The translations under genes were made by a program, and so were the position numbers. A stretch of DNA of 64,000 bases, taken from NCBI GenBank assembly GCA_965278995.1, contig OZ257136.1:2976001-3040000 (forward strand), given 5' to 3'. Each line of letters opens with the position of its first letter. The first letter of the stretch is position 1. The notes beneath the pieces were generated by a model. It made no database searches, was not told the origin of the DNA, and was given only the letters and a program-made list of their open reading frames with translations. This DNA comes from JADJYF01 sp965278995 (GTDB taxonomy: Bacteria; Pseudomonadota; Gammaproteobacteria; Ga0077536). Positions 26,046-35,549 of the stretch are shown one piece after another.

Positions 26046-27350
26046 TCAGCTTGCGATTCGCAAACCGGCAGCGGCGGCGAGCGCCGCGAACCCGGGGAAA
26101 GACGTCGCAATCGCTTCGGCGCCTGCAATCGCGACTGGCGCATTCGCGCGCAGCCCGGCCATGGCGAAGGCCATCGCGATGCGGTGGTCGCCATGCGCCT
26201 CGACCCGGCCGCCAGCCAACTGCCCGCCGTCGATGGCGATACCGTCGTCATAGGTCTCGACGGTGATGCCGAGCGTTGTGAGCCCGTCGGCCATGACCGC
26301 GATACGGTCACTCTCTTTATGCCGCAGTTCTGCCGCGCCGTGCAGCACGGTGCGGCCGGTCGCGCAGGCAGCGGCGATGAAGATGGCTGGAAACTCGTCG
26401 ATGGCGAGCGGCACGGCAGTGAGCGGAATCGTGATGCCGCGCAATGCGCTGCCGCGTACGCGCAGGTCGGCGACCGGCTCGCCGCCGAGTTCGCGCGTCC
26501 GCAGGACCGCGATATCCGCGCCCATCGCTCGCATGATGTCGAGTACGCCAGTGCGCGTCGGGTTGACGCCGACCGCAGTCAGTTCGATGTCGCTGCCCTG
26601 GGCAATAGCCGCACCGACGATGAAGAACGCGGCCGAAGAGATATCCGCCGGCACCGGAATATCGGTTGCGCGCAGGCGCTGGCCGCCGGCGATCGCGATG
26701 CCCTGCGCTCCGGTTTCGACGGTCACACCGAAAGCGCGCAACATCCGCTCGCTGTGGTCGCGGGTCGGTGCCGGTTCGCGCACGCGGGTCACGCCGTCGG
26801 CAAACAAGCCAGCCAGCAGCACGGCGGATTTGACCTGCGCGCTCGCCACCGGCAGATCGTAGTCGATCGCCCGCAGGCGTGCGCCCGGCACGATGCGCAG
26901 CGGTGGTGTGCCACCCGCTGCCGTCACGACCTGAGCCCCCATCCGATTCAGCGGATCGGCAACGCGCCGCATCGGCCGCCCGCACAGTGAGGCATCGCCA
27001 GTCAAGGTCGCGTCGATGCCGGCCCCGGCCAGAATCCCGGTCAGGAGTCGCATCGATGTGCCCGAATTACCGCAATCAATCATTGCCGCTGGCGCTTCGA
27101 GGCCATCGATACCGACGCCTTCGATGACCAGGCCGCCGGCGTTGTCCTGCACGATATCGACGCCCATCGCGCGAAACGCGGCGATGGTCGCCAGTACGTC
27201 TTCGCCGTGCAGACAGTCGTACACGCGCGTACGGCCGTCGGCCAACGCGCCAAACATGACAGCGCGATGCGAAATAGATTTGTCACCGGGCACCTGCACA
27301 TTTCCGGTCAGCATGCCGCCGGGTTGCACTATCAGGTCAGAATCGTTCAT
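26046..27350 (-). CDS. aroA: 3-phosphoshikimate 1-carboxyvinyltransferase (EPSP synthase, class II-like)
   Basis: AroA makes EPSP from shikimate-3-phosphate and PEP. The 434-residue protein has VPGDKSISHRAVMFGAL (Lys/Ser substrate contacts), DCGNSGTSMRLLTG, GDASLCGRPMRRVADPL and ELRHKESDRI. The RPMRR-x-x-DPL arrangement is nearer to the CP4/Bacillus-type class II enzymes than to class I. The start at 27350 overlaps tyrA by 14 bases in a different frame; in some pseudomonads the two are fused, here they are not. Confidence 0.94.
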   Translation of the reverse strand: MNDSDLIVQPGGMLTGNVQVPGDKSISHRAVMFGALADGRTRVYDCLHGEDVLATIAAFRAMGVDIVQDNAGGLVIEGVGIDGLEAPAAMIDCGNSGTSMRLLTGILAGAGIDATLTGDASLCGRPMRRVADPLNRMGAQVVTAAGGTPPLRIVPGARLRAIDYDLPVASAQVKSAVLLAGLFADGVTRVREPAPTRDHSERMLRAFGVTVETGAQGIAIAGGQRLRATDIPVPADISSAAFFIVGAAIAQGSDIELTAVGVNPTRTGVLDIMRAMGADIAVLRTRELGGEPVADLRVRGSALRGITIPLTAVPLAIDEFPAIFIAAACATGRTVLHGAAELRHKESDRIAVMADGLTTLGITVETYDDGIAIDGGQLAGGRVEAHGDHRIAMAFAMAGLRANAPVAIAGAEAIATSFPGFAALAAAAGLRIAS

Positions 27351-28215
27351 TGGACTCCGGCACCGCGCAACGGTCGCGGGCTTCTTTGGCTCGGCGGAAG
27401 CTTGCTTCGAGATAATCGCCATCGCCACGATCGAGTGCGTCGAGCAATAGTTCGAGTCGAGTCATATAGCGGGCGCAGACTTCGCGCAGCGACGTTGAGT
27501 TGGCCAGCGCGATGTCGCGCCACATATCGGGATTGCTGGAGGCAATGCGCGTGAAATCGCGAAAGCCGCCGGCAGCGAATTCAAAGATGCTGTCGGCATC
27601 GGCGCCGGTGGCAAGCGTCTCGACGAGATTGAACGCGAGCAGATGCGGCAGATGCGACGTCGCCGCGAGCACCTTGTCGTGGCGCTCGACCGACATCTCG
27701 ACAACCCGTGCGCCAGCGTGTTCCCACATCGCACGCACCGTGGCCAGCGCCGTTGGCGCTGTTTCCGCTACTGGCGTCAGGATCACCTTATGTTGCACGA
27801 ACAGTTCGGCAAACGACGCCGCGGCACCGCTGTGCTCTGTACCGGCTATCGGGTGCCCCGGCACGAAACGACTGAAATGCGCACCGAGAGCCGCACTCGC
27901 AGCGGTGACAACGCTCGCCTTGGTGCTGCCGACATCGGTGACGATGGTGTGCGGACCCAGCGCTGGCGCTACCGCCTCGAGTATCGCCGGGGTTGCACCG
28001 AGCGTTGCACCGATCACGACCAGGTCGGCGCCGGCAACGCCCGCAACCGCGTCCGTCGTATAACGATCGATGATGCCCAGGGCCACCGCCTGCTCGAGAT
28101 TCGCCACACCGCGCCCCACACCGATAATCTCACCGACCACGCCAGCTTTGCGTAACGCGCGGGCCAGCGAACCGCCGATCAGGCCGACACCAATAACTGC
28201 CAGCCGGGCAATCAT
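27337..28215 (-). CDS. tyrA: Prephenate/arogenate dehydrogenase, TyrA family
   Basis: The 292-residue NAD(P)-dependent enzyme has the Rossmann motif GVGLIGGSLARALR (residues 9-22), TDVGSTKASVV and VPGHPIAGTEHSG with the catalytic His and the substrate-binding His region SHLPHLLAFNLVETL. It converts prephenate (or arogenate) towards tyrosine. It lacks a chorismate mutase domain; that activity is in PheA. About 135 bases separate it from pheA, where hisC commonly lies in related genomes. Confidence 0.92.
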   Translation of the reverse strand: MIARLAVIGVGLIGGSLARALRKAGVVGEIIGVGRGVANLEQAVALGIIDRYTTDAVAGVAGADLVVIGATLGATPAILEAVAPALGPHTIVTDVGSTKASVVTAASAALGAHFSRFVPGHPIAGTEHSGAAASFAELFVQHKVILTPVAETAPTALATVRAMWEHAGARVVEMSVERHDKVLAATSHLPHLLAFNLVETLATGADADSIFEFAAGGFRDFTRIASSNPDMWRDIALANSTSLREVCARYMTRLELLLDALDRGDGDYLEASFRRAKEARDRCAVPESNERF

Positions 28216-28349
28216 GGGGAGTTCACCGGCCGACCGTCACACATTCCGAACGCACGCATCATGGCGACAGTGTATTCCGCAGAAACTCGGGGACGTGATT
28301 GTCAGCGTAACGATGGCGCCTGAGAAGCACTCTAAATCTATCGTGCAAT

Positions 28350-29435
28350 TCAAAGCACCGCCCGCGGGTAACTGCCGATCACTTTGAAAAACGCCGCCCG
28401 CGATTCGATCGCGGACAGCGCGGTGGCGACGGCCGAATCCTCGGCATGGCCGCGGATATCGACGAAGAAGCGATACTCCCACAGGCTGTCGCGGGTCGGG
28501 CGAGATTCGATGCGGGTCATGCTCAAGCCGCGTTCGGCGAGAACACCGAGCAGGCCGTGCAGCGCGCCGGGCTGGTTGGCTACACCGAACATGACCGTGG
28601 TCAGGTCATCACCGCTCGCTTTGGGAATCTTGCGGCCAAGTACGACGAAACGGGTCGTGTTATGCGGGTAGTCCTCGATGTTGGCAGCCAGCGCAGTCAG
28701 CTCATAACGCTGGCCGGCTTCAACGCTCGCGATTGCCGCAGCATCCGGTTCGTGCTGCGCGCGCTGTGCGGCGGCAGCGTTGCTGGCCTGGGCCACGCGC
28801 TCGATACCGGGTAGATGGCGATCAAGCCAGCCCCGGCACTGCGCCAGCGCCTGTTCGTGCGCATAGATGCGGCGCACCTCGCGCAGCGAATCCGCTTTGC
28901 TCAGGAACTGATGATGTATCGGCAGCACGACCTCGCCACACACGGTCGCACTGGAAGTGCTCAGGCAATCGAGTGTCTGGCTGATCGAACCGCCGACGGA
29001 ATTTTCTATCGGGACCACGCCATAATCGCAGCGACGCGCTTCGACTTCGCGAAAGACATCTTCAATGGTGGCGCTCGCAACCGGCTCGACCGCGCCACCG
29101 AAATGTTTGAGTACGGCCGCCTGGGTGTAAGTGCCTTCGGGGCCAAGATAGGCGACTTTCAGTGCGTGTTCGAGCGACAGGCAGGTGGAAATAATCTCGC
29201 GCATCAGGCGCACGAGGTCACCATCCGGCATCGGACCTGGATTGTCCTGCAACAAGCGGCGCAGGATGCTGGCTTCGCGTTCGGGTCGATAGAACTCGGT
29301 GTCGGTGCCGGCGGCGCGTTTGACTTCGCCGACTTCAATGGTCAGCGCCGCTCGGTGATTCAGCAGTGCACGCAACTCGTCATCGAGCGCATCGATGCGC
29401 TGCCGCAGGTCCGAGAGCTGCTTCTCACTCGACAT
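28350..29435 (-). CDS. pheA: Bifunctional chorismate mutase/prephenate dehydratase
   Basis: The 361-residue protein combines an AroQ chorismate mutase (about residues 1-90, LRQRIDALDDELRALLNHRAAL and YRPEREASILRRL), a prephenate dehydratase domain (GPEGTYTQAAVLKHFG, VPIENSVGGSI, NTTRFVVLG) and a C-terminal ACT regulatory domain with the Phe-binding MTRIESRPTRDSLWEYRFF. Phenylalanine feedback is expected from that motif. The ATG at 29435 overlaps the gyrA stop by 11 bases, so gyrA-pheA is directly linked; serC, usually between them, is absent. Confidence 0.95.
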   Translation of the reverse strand: MSSEKQLSDLRQRIDALDDELRALLNHRAALTIEVGEVKRAAGTDTEFYRPEREASILRRLLQDNPGPMPDGDLVRLMREIISTCLSLEHALKVAYLGPEGTYTQAAVLKHFGGAVEPVASATIEDVFREVEARRCDYGVVPIENSVGGSISQTLDCLSTSSATVCGEVVLPIHHQFLSKADSLREVRRIYAHEQALAQCRGWLDRHLPGIERVAQASNAAAAQRAQHEPDAAAIASVEAGQRYELTALAANIEDYPHNTTRFVVLGRKIPKASGDDLTTVMFGVANQPGALHGLLGVLAERGLSMTRIESRPTRDSLWEYRFFVDIRGHAEDSAVATALSAIESRAAFFKVIGSYPRAVL

Positions 29436-32007
29436 CGCCAATGTCGACCCCGGTGTCGTCGTCACTGCCGCCGGTCAGGTCCGCAATCTGCTCGAGGCCG
29501 ACCAGCGACTCACCCTCGCCGAGCGAGATCAGGCGGATACCCTGTGTGTTACGGCCGATGACCGAGATTCCGGCCACGGGTGTGCGCACCAGGGTGCCGC
29601 GATCGCTGATGAGCATGATTTCGTCGGCATCCGACACCGCTACCGCGCCGATCACGGCGCCGTTACGGGTATTGGCCTGGATCGCGATGACGCCCTGACC
29701 GCCGCGGCCCTTGATGGGGAAATCGGCGAAGCGGGTGCGCTTGCCATAGCCCTTGGCAGTGGCGAACAGCACGGTTCCTTCAGCATCGTTGACCGGAATG
29801 AGCGCGATGACTTCCTGGCCCTCACCGAGACGGATGCCGCGCACGCCGCGCGCAGTGCGACCCATCGGCCGCACATGCTGTTCGTCGAAGCGGATTGCTT
29901 TGCCGCTCGAGCTGACCAGCATGAGGTGGCCGACGCCCGGCGTAAGCGCAACGCCGACCAGATGATCACCTTCGAACAGATCGACAGCGATGATGCCAGC
30001 GGTGCGTCGTCGGGAAAAATTGTCGAGCGAGGTCTTCTTGATGATGCCGCGTGCAGTGACCATGACGACGAAGAGATCGGGATCGAACTCCTTGATCGGC
30101 AGCACCGCCGTGATGCGTTCGTCCTCAATCAGCGGCAGCAGATTGACCAGCGGACGGCCGCGCGCGATTCGCCCGGCCTGCGGCAGCTCATAGACTTTGA
30201 GCCAATACAGTTTGCCGTGACTTGAGAAGCACAGCAGCGTGTCGTGAGTATTGGCGACGAACAGTTTGTCGACGAAATCTTCGTCTCTGGTTGTCGTCGC
30301 AGTCTTGCCTTTGCCGCCCCGCCGTTGCGAGCGATAGACTTCTATCGGCTGCGACTTGGCGTAACCCGAGTGCGATAAGGTGACGACCACGTCTTCCTCG
30401 GAAATGAGATCTTCGAGCGACAGGTCGACCTGTGTCTGGACGATCACCGTCCGCCGCGCGTCGGCATATTTCTCGCGCACTTCGAGCAGCTCGTCGCGGA
30501 TGACCTGCATCAGTCTCTCGGGCCGCTCGAGAATATCGAGCAGGTCGTCGATGCGCGCCAGTACTTCACGATATTCGTCCAGAATCTTGTCGTGCTCCAG
30601 CGCCGTCAGGCGCTGTAGCCGCATTTCGAGAATTTCTTTGGCCTGGCGCTCAGACAGATAATAGCGATCGTCACGCAGCCCAAGTTCCGGGCCAAGATCG
30701 AGCGGGCGCGAGACGGCCGAACCGGCGCGCTCCAGCATCACGCGAACCACGCCCGGCGCCCAGTCACGCGCCAGCAGCGCGTCGCGCGCATCGTTCGGCG
30801 TCGGCGAAGCCTTGATCAGCTCGATGATCGGGTCGATGCTGGCCAGCGCGACGGCGAGACCTTCAAGGATGTGCGCGCGGTCGCGCGCCTTGCGCAGTTC
30901 GAACAGTGTGCGTCGCGTGACAACCTCGCGCCGATGCCGCAGGAAGCAATCGAGCAGTTCGCGCAGGTTGAGCGTTCTCGGCTGACCGTCGATCAGGGCC
31001 ACTGTGTTGATGCCGAATACGGTCTGCATCTGCGTATGGCGATAAAGATTGTTCAGCAGCACTTCAGCGCTTTCGCCGCGCTTCAGTTCGACGACGATGC
31101 GCATGCCGTCCTTGTCGGATTCGTCGCGCAGACCGTCCTGGCGGATGCCTTCTATCTTCTTTTCTTTAACGAGCTCAGCAATTTTCTCAATCAGGCGTGC
31201 TTTGTTGACCTGATAAGGCAGTTCAGTAATGACAATACGCGCACTGTCGGTGTCGCCGTCCTCGATCTCCGCCCTGGCCCGCACGTGAATGCGGCCGCGC
31301 CCGGTGAGATAGGCCTCGCGGATGCCGGCCGCGCCATTGATGATGCCCGCAGTGGGGAAATCGGGGCCCGGGATGTAGCGCATGAGCGCTTCGATATCGA
31401 GATCGGGATCGTCGACCAGTGCCACACAGGCATCGACGACTTCGGCCAGATTGTGCGGCGGAATGTTGGTCGCCATGCCGACCGCGATGCCGCTGGAACC
31501 GTTGACTAGCAAGTTCGGTATGCGTGCCGGCAGGACCGTCGGTTCCTGTTCCTTGCCGTCGTAGTTCGGCGCAAAATCGACGGTCTCGCGATCGATATCG
31601 GCGAGCAGCTCGTTGGCGATGCGGTCGAGCCGGCATTCCGTGTAACGCATTGCGGCCGGCGCGTCGCCATCGACCGAGCCGAAGTTGCCCTGACCGTCGA
31701 TGAGCGTATAGCGGAGCGAGAAATCCTGCGCCATGCGCACCAGCGTGTCGTAGATCGCGCTGTCGCCATGCGGGTGATACTTACCCATCACTTCGCCGAC
31801 GACACGCGCGCATTTCACGTACGGCCGGTTCCACACCGTGTTCGATTCCTGCATCGCGAACAGCACGCGCCGGTGCACCGGCTTCAAGCCGTCGCGTGCG
31901 TCCGGCAGTGCCCGACCTACAATCACGCTCATGGCGTATTCCATGTAGGACTGGCGCATCTCGTCTTCGATATTGACGGGCAGCAGCTGGCGTGCGAAAT
32001 CGGCCAT
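29425..32007 (-). CDS. gyrA: DNA gyrase subunit A
   Basis: The 860-residue protein has the winged-helix catalytic region with HPHGDSAIYDTLVRMAQ (quinolone-resistance-determining region with wild-type-like Ser and Asp), AMRYTECRLDRIA with the active-site Tyr, and the GyrA box SQRRGGKGK (about residue 560) ahead of the six-bladed C-terminal beta-pinwheel with its GVRGIRLGEGQEV-type blade repeats. It heads the leftward run into pheA-tyrA-aroA. Confidence 0.97.
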   Translation of the reverse strand: MADFARQLLPVNIEDEMRQSYMEYAMSVIVGRALPDARDGLKPVHRRVLFAMQESNTVWNRPYVKCARVVGEVMGKYHPHGDSAIYDTLVRMAQDFSLRYTLIDGQGNFGSVDGDAPAAMRYTECRLDRIANELLADIDRETVDFAPNYDGKEQEPTVLPARIPNLLVNGSSGIAVGMATNIPPHNLAEVVDACVALVDDPDLDIEALMRYIPGPDFPTAGIINGAAGIREAYLTGRGRIHVRARAEIEDGDTDSARIVITELPYQVNKARLIEKIAELVKEKKIEGIRQDGLRDESDKDGMRIVVELKRGESAEVLLNNLYRHTQMQTVFGINTVALIDGQPRTLNLRELLDCFLRHRREVVTRRTLFELRKARDRAHILEGLAVALASIDPIIELIKASPTPNDARDALLARDWAPGVVRVMLERAGSAVSRPLDLGPELGLRDDRYYLSERQAKEILEMRLQRLTALEHDKILDEYREVLARIDDLLDILERPERLMQVIRDELLEVREKYADARRTVIVQTQVDLSLEDLISEEDVVVTLSHSGYAKSQPIEVYRSQRRGGKGKTATTTRDEDFVDKLFVANTHDTLLCFSSHGKLYWLKVYELPQAGRIARGRPLVNLLPLIEDERITAVLPIKEFDPDLFVVMVTARGIIKKTSLDNFSRRRTAGIIAVDLFEGDHLVGVALTPGVGHLMLVSSSGKAIRFDEQHVRPMGRTARGVRGIRLGEGQEVIALIPVNDAEGTVLFATAKGYGKRTRFADFPIKGRGGQGVIAIQANTRNGAVIGAVAVSDADEIMLISDRGTLVRTPVAGISVIGRNTQGIRLISLGEGESLVGLEQIADLTGGSDDDTGVDIGDVE

Positions 32008-32334
32008 CGGAGGGGGTGTTTACTTATTGATTATGTTTGGATAATTCCCAGCATCGGGAACGCCCCATGATAGCACGCGAGCGTGCGCTGTCGCACCCCT
32101 GATGTGCATGCCTGGCAGGTCGGACCGGGCTGGCATCCCGCATGGGAAATCGTGCCGATACCTGGTCTGCGCCAGGGCGAAGCCTTCTTTGTTAACAATG
32201 CTGTCGTTGGCCAAACTGTGAGCCAGGCCCGGACGGCACCGGAGCGATTTGCCGTAGAGTTCACGTTAACGAATTCCGCTACGCGCCGCATGGCGACAGC
32301 GGCTCCACGAACTCTTTTTCAGGAAGCACACGCC
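32008..32334. other. Intergenic region, divergent gyrA and VPLPA-CTERM gene
   Basis: These 327 bases separate gyrA from the rightward surface-protein gene. They hold an imperfect inverted repeat TTCCCAGCATCGGGAA at about 32045-32060 and a perfect GCACGC/GCGTGC hairpin at 32073-32086. No gene with convincing codon use is visible; the rightward frame open from 32083 reaches the surface-protein ATG but its first 84 residues look non-coding. Promoters for both genes are expected here but none is clear. Confidence 0.5.
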
Positions 32335-32967
32335 ATGAAGGCAGCCTACCTCGCCGGGTCATTGATGCTGTTCACCGCCGTGCAGGCAAACGCGCAGATT
32401 CTCACTTTCGAAGGCACGATCTGCAGTGACGGCAACGTGTGCACCAACGGTGGGCGAATTGACGACACGTACGGCGATATCGCCGGTGTGTTGGATGTGC
32501 AATATGAAGATCTGATCTCACCAGACGCACATGAACTCGTTTACTGGGACACCGGCTACAACGACTTGACCAGCGTGGCCTGGGCCAGCGGTGGCGACGG
32601 CGCTTCGCAAGGCGAAATCTTCCTCAAGCCCCTGAATGGCGACGGCGTCCGGCTGAACAGTTTCGATCTCGGCGCGTGGCCAAATACGCAACGTGGCAGT
32701 TCTTTCACGATCCTCGACGGCACCTCGAATACGCTGTTCAGCTCGGGCCCGATCACGGTTGGCGACATTACCGGTCTGATCCACAACCATTACGTCATCA
32801 ATCTGTTCAGCGCCGACGGCATCCGCATCCAGTGGGGACCGAGCGCCTACAACGTCGGCATCGACAACATCGATTTCGATACCTCGGCCGTACCCTTACC
32901 GGCCGCTGTGTGGCTGATGGCGCCGCTGCTCGGCGGACTTGGACTGGTGCGTCGACGCGCAGGCTGA
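32335..32967 (+). CDS. VPLPA-CTERM sorting-domain surface protein
   Basis: The 210-residue protein starts at an ATG preceded by AGGA and has a signal peptide MKAAYLAGSLMLFTAVQANA. Its middle is a beta-rich domain with two cysteines close together (TICSDGNVCTNGG). The C-terminus AVPLPAAVWLMAPLLGG, then a hydrophobic helix and RRRAG, is the VPLPA variant of the PEP-CTERM sorting signal processed by exosortase/archaeosortase-type enzymes. No exosortase gene is in the window. Presumably exported and possibly exopolysaccharide-associated; function unknown. Confidence 0.82.
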   Translation: MKAAYLAGSLMLFTAVQANAQILTFEGTICSDGNVCTNGGRIDDTYGDIAGVLDVQYEDLISPDAHELVYWDTGYNDLTSVAWASGGDGASQGEIFLKPLNGDGVRLNSFDLGAWPNTQRGSSFTILDGTSNTLFSSGPITVGDITGLIHNHYVINLFSADGIRIQWGPSAYNVGIDNIDFDTSAVPLPAAVWLMAPLLGGLGLVRRRAG

Positions 32968-33048
32968 GCGCTATTTCTGACGTCACTTGCCGGCGCGTGC
33001 TGCGACAGCAGGTGACGGGTCCAGGAAGGTTTCAGGCCAGCGTTATCA

Positions 33049-34092
33049 TCACTGCGTGAACAACCGCGCGATCCCGGAAGCATCGGGCCGCAGCACAACC
33101 CCTTTCTCGGTCGCGAGCGCGTCGATCAGCGCAGCCGGCGTGACGTCGAACACCGGATTCAATGCCTGCACACCGGGCGCGGCAACCGGCAGCCCGGCAA
33201 GATGCGTCAGTTCCTGAGCGGAACGATGTTCGATGTCAATCTCAGCACCCGTCGCCGTGGCGAGATCGATGGTCGAAAGCGGTGCCGCGATCATGAATTT
33301 CACCCCGTGCGCGCGGGCCAGCGTGGCCAGGCCGTAAGTCCCTATCTTGTTGGCTGCGTCACCGTTGGCGGCGATACGGTCGGCGCCGACGATGACCCAC
33401 TGAACCCGTCCCTGCTGCATGAGCCAGGCCGCGGCACCGTCGGCAATGAGCGTGACGTCAATGCCGTCCTGCATCAGTTCCCACGCTGTCAGGCGTGCGC
33501 CTTGCAGCCACGGTCGCGTCTCGGTGGCGAAGACCTGCGCGATGCGTCCTTCACGCCAGCCGCTGCGGATCACGCCAAGCGCGGTGCCGTAACCAGCCGT
33601 TGCCAGTGCACCCGCGTTGCAGTGCGTGAGTACGCCGCACGTCGCTTCAATCAGCGCAGCGCCGTCGGCGCCGATGCGTTCGTTGGCGGCGAGATCGTCG
33701 GCAAACATCGCATGACCGGCGGCGAGCACCGTCTCGAAAGGCGCGGTGTCGGTAACGGCCAGTACGGTCGACATCCGGTCCAGTGCCCACATCAGGTTGA
33801 CGGCGGTCGGACGCGACGCACGGAGCAGAGCGATATCAGCGTCGACCAGGGACCGCCAGGTGGTGGCATCGTTGGCCAGCCGTGCGCGTACGGCGAGCGC
33901 GACGCCATAAGCAGCCGTGACGCCGATGGCCGGCGCACCACGCACGACCATCTCGCGGATGGCGCTGACGACTTCGCTGACCTGACGGCAATAGATATAT
34001 TCCACTGCTTGCGGCAGCCGCCGTTGATCGAGCAAGACGAGGGCGTCGTCCTGCCACGCGATGGGATGAACGTTGAGCTTTCTTTCGGGCAT
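33049..34092 (-). CDS. mtnA: S-methyl-5-thioribose-1-phosphate isomerase
   Basis: MtnA isomerises methylthioribose-1-phosphate to methylthioribulose-1-phosphate in methionine salvage. The 347-residue protein shows EMVVRGAPAIGVTAAYG (about residue 47), VLTHCNAGALATAGYGTALG with the catalytic Cys, ATETRPWLQGARLTAWEL and VIVGADRIAANGDAANKIGT with the catalytic Asp, in eIF2B-like fold order. The start at 34092 (MPERKLNVHPIAW) was chosen because the upstream open frame has no family similarity and runs into the divergent deaminase gene. Confidence 0.95.
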   Translation of the reverse strand: MPERKLNVHPIAWQDDALVLLDQRRLPQAVEYIYCRQVSEVVSAIREMVVRGAPAIGVTAAYGVALAVRARLANDATTWRSLVDADIALLRASRPTAVNLMWALDRMSTVLAVTDTAPFETVLAAGHAMFADDLAANERIGADGAALIEATCGVLTHCNAGALATAGYGTALGVIRSGWREGRIAQVFATETRPWLQGARLTAWELMQDGIDVTLIADGAAAWLMQQGRVQWVIVGADRIAANGDAANKIGTYGLATLARAHGVKFMIAAPLSTIDLATATGAEIDIEHRSAQELTHLAGLPVAAPGVQALNPVFDVTPAALIDALATEKGVVLRPDASGIARLFTQ

Positions 34093-34224
34093 GACGTGGG
34101 TCCGTTGCTGTCGAGGCCGGATGTCGCGAAGAACGGTGATTGTCGCACGCCATGGACAATGCGGGAAAACTCGAACAACGTGGTACCTTTCGACCCATTG
34201 TATTGACGGGTTCAGGTTAGTCGC

Positions 34225-35532
34225 ATGCTGCAAGCCATCCACGCCGGCTGGGTAGTCCCGGTAGTACCTGACGGGCAGGTCCTCGAGCGCCATACATTGA
34301 CGATCGAGAACGAACGAATTACGGCGCTGATGCCGACCGCGCAATGGCGTTCGCCCGGGCCGCAGGTGCTCGAGACACATTGTCCCGATCACGCTCTGGT
34401 ACCGGGATTCGTCAACGCACATACGCATGCCGGCATGAGTCTGTTCCGCGGTATGGCCGACGATCGTCCATTGATGGAATGGCTGGAGCGCCACATCTGG
34501 CCGGCTGAAGCGCGCGTCGTCAACCGCGAGTTCGTGCGCGATGGCACGCGGCTGGCGGCGGCCGAAATGCTGCTCGGCGGGACGACCTGTTTCAACGACA
34601 TGTATTTCTTTGGCGACGACGCCGCAGGGGCCGCCATCGAAGCTGGCATCCGCGCTGTGATCGGTATGATCATCATCGGCTTCCCCAGCGCCTGGGCGAC
34701 CGATATCGACGACTATTTCGCCAAAGGCCAGGCGATTCACGATCAATACCGCTCGCATCCGCTGATCTCGACCACATTCGCCCCGCATGCACCGTATACG
34801 GTCGACGACGCCGCGCTCGCGCGCGTCGCGCTGCTCGCCGAGGAACTCGACGTCCCCATCCACATGCACGTGCAGGAGACTGAAGACGAAGTCGCGCGCG
34901 GCATCGCGAGTCATGGCATGCGACCGTTGCGCCGAATGCAGGGCCTCGGTCTGCTCTCACCGCGCCTGTTGGCGGTGCACGCGGCGGTACTGAACGAAGA
35001 TGACATTGAACTTCTCGCGCGCAGCGGCGCCAGCGTCGTGCATTGTCCGGAAAGCAATCTCAAACTCGCCAGCGGTTTCTGCCCGGTGGCGGCGCTGATG
35101 GCAGCCGGCGTAAATGTCGCCTGCGGCACCGATGGCGCCGCGAGCAACAATGATCTCGACATGCTGAGCGAAGTTCGCACTGCGTCGCTGCTGGCAAAGG
35201 GCGTCGCGCGCGACCCCTGTGCGCTACCCGCTGCAATTGCATTGCGCATGGCGACATTGAACGGCGCCCGGGCGCTCGGTCTTGAGGCGCATATCGGTTC
35301 GCTCGAAATCGGCAAGCTCGCTGACGTAGTTGCCATCGATCTCGGTGATGCACGCGCGCGGCCGGTATACGATCCGGTCTCGCAGATCATCTACAGCGCA
35401 CACCGCGATCAGGTCAGTCACGTGTGGGTCGGCGGACGTCAACTCGTACGCGATGGCATTCTGCTGAGCCTGGACCGCGCCGCTCTGCGCAGCAATGCCG
35501 ACAGCTGGCAGCAGCGTATCGTCGGCGACTGA
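34225..35532 (+). CDS. mtaD: TRZ/ATZ-family amidohydrolase, probable 5-methylthioadenosine deaminase
   Basis: The 435-residue metallo-amidohydrolase has FVNAHTHAGMSLFRGMADD (metal HxH, about residue 70), FAPHAPYTV, HMHVQETEDE, LLAVHAAVL and CGTDGAASNNDLD, the full metal and base set of MTA/SAH deaminases. It is divergent from mtnA across 132 bases. In Pseudomonas the equivalent gene next to mtnA and gyrA encodes an MTA deaminase, so MTA to MTI is the likely reaction; S-adenosylhomocysteine deamination or another aminopurine cannot be excluded. Confidence 0.87.
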   Translation: MLQAIHAGWVVPVVPDGQVLERHTLTIENERITALMPTAQWRSPGPQVLETHCPDHALVPGFVNAHTHAGMSLFRGMADDRPLMEWLERHIWPAEARVVNREFVRDGTRLAAAEMLLGGTTCFNDMYFFGDDAAGAAIEAGIRAVIGMIIIGFPSAWATDIDDYFAKGQAIHDQYRSHPLISTTFAPHAPYTVDDAALARVALLAEELDVPIHMHVQETEDEVARGIASHGMRPLRRMQGLGLLSPRLLAVHAAVLNEDDIELLARSGASVVHCPESNLKLASGFCPVAALMAAGVNVACGTDGAASNNDLDMLSEVRTASLLAKGVARDPCALPAAIALRMATLNGARALGLEAHIGSLEIGKLADVVAIDLGDARARPVYDPVSQIIYSAHRDQVSHVWVGGRQLVRDGILLSLDRAALRSNADSWQQRIVGD

Positions 35533-35549
35533 ACGGCACGCGGCCGATG

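Noticed and set aside
34093..34914. N-terminal extension of mtnA in frame
   Set aside because: It would double the family length and overlaps the divergent deaminase gene.
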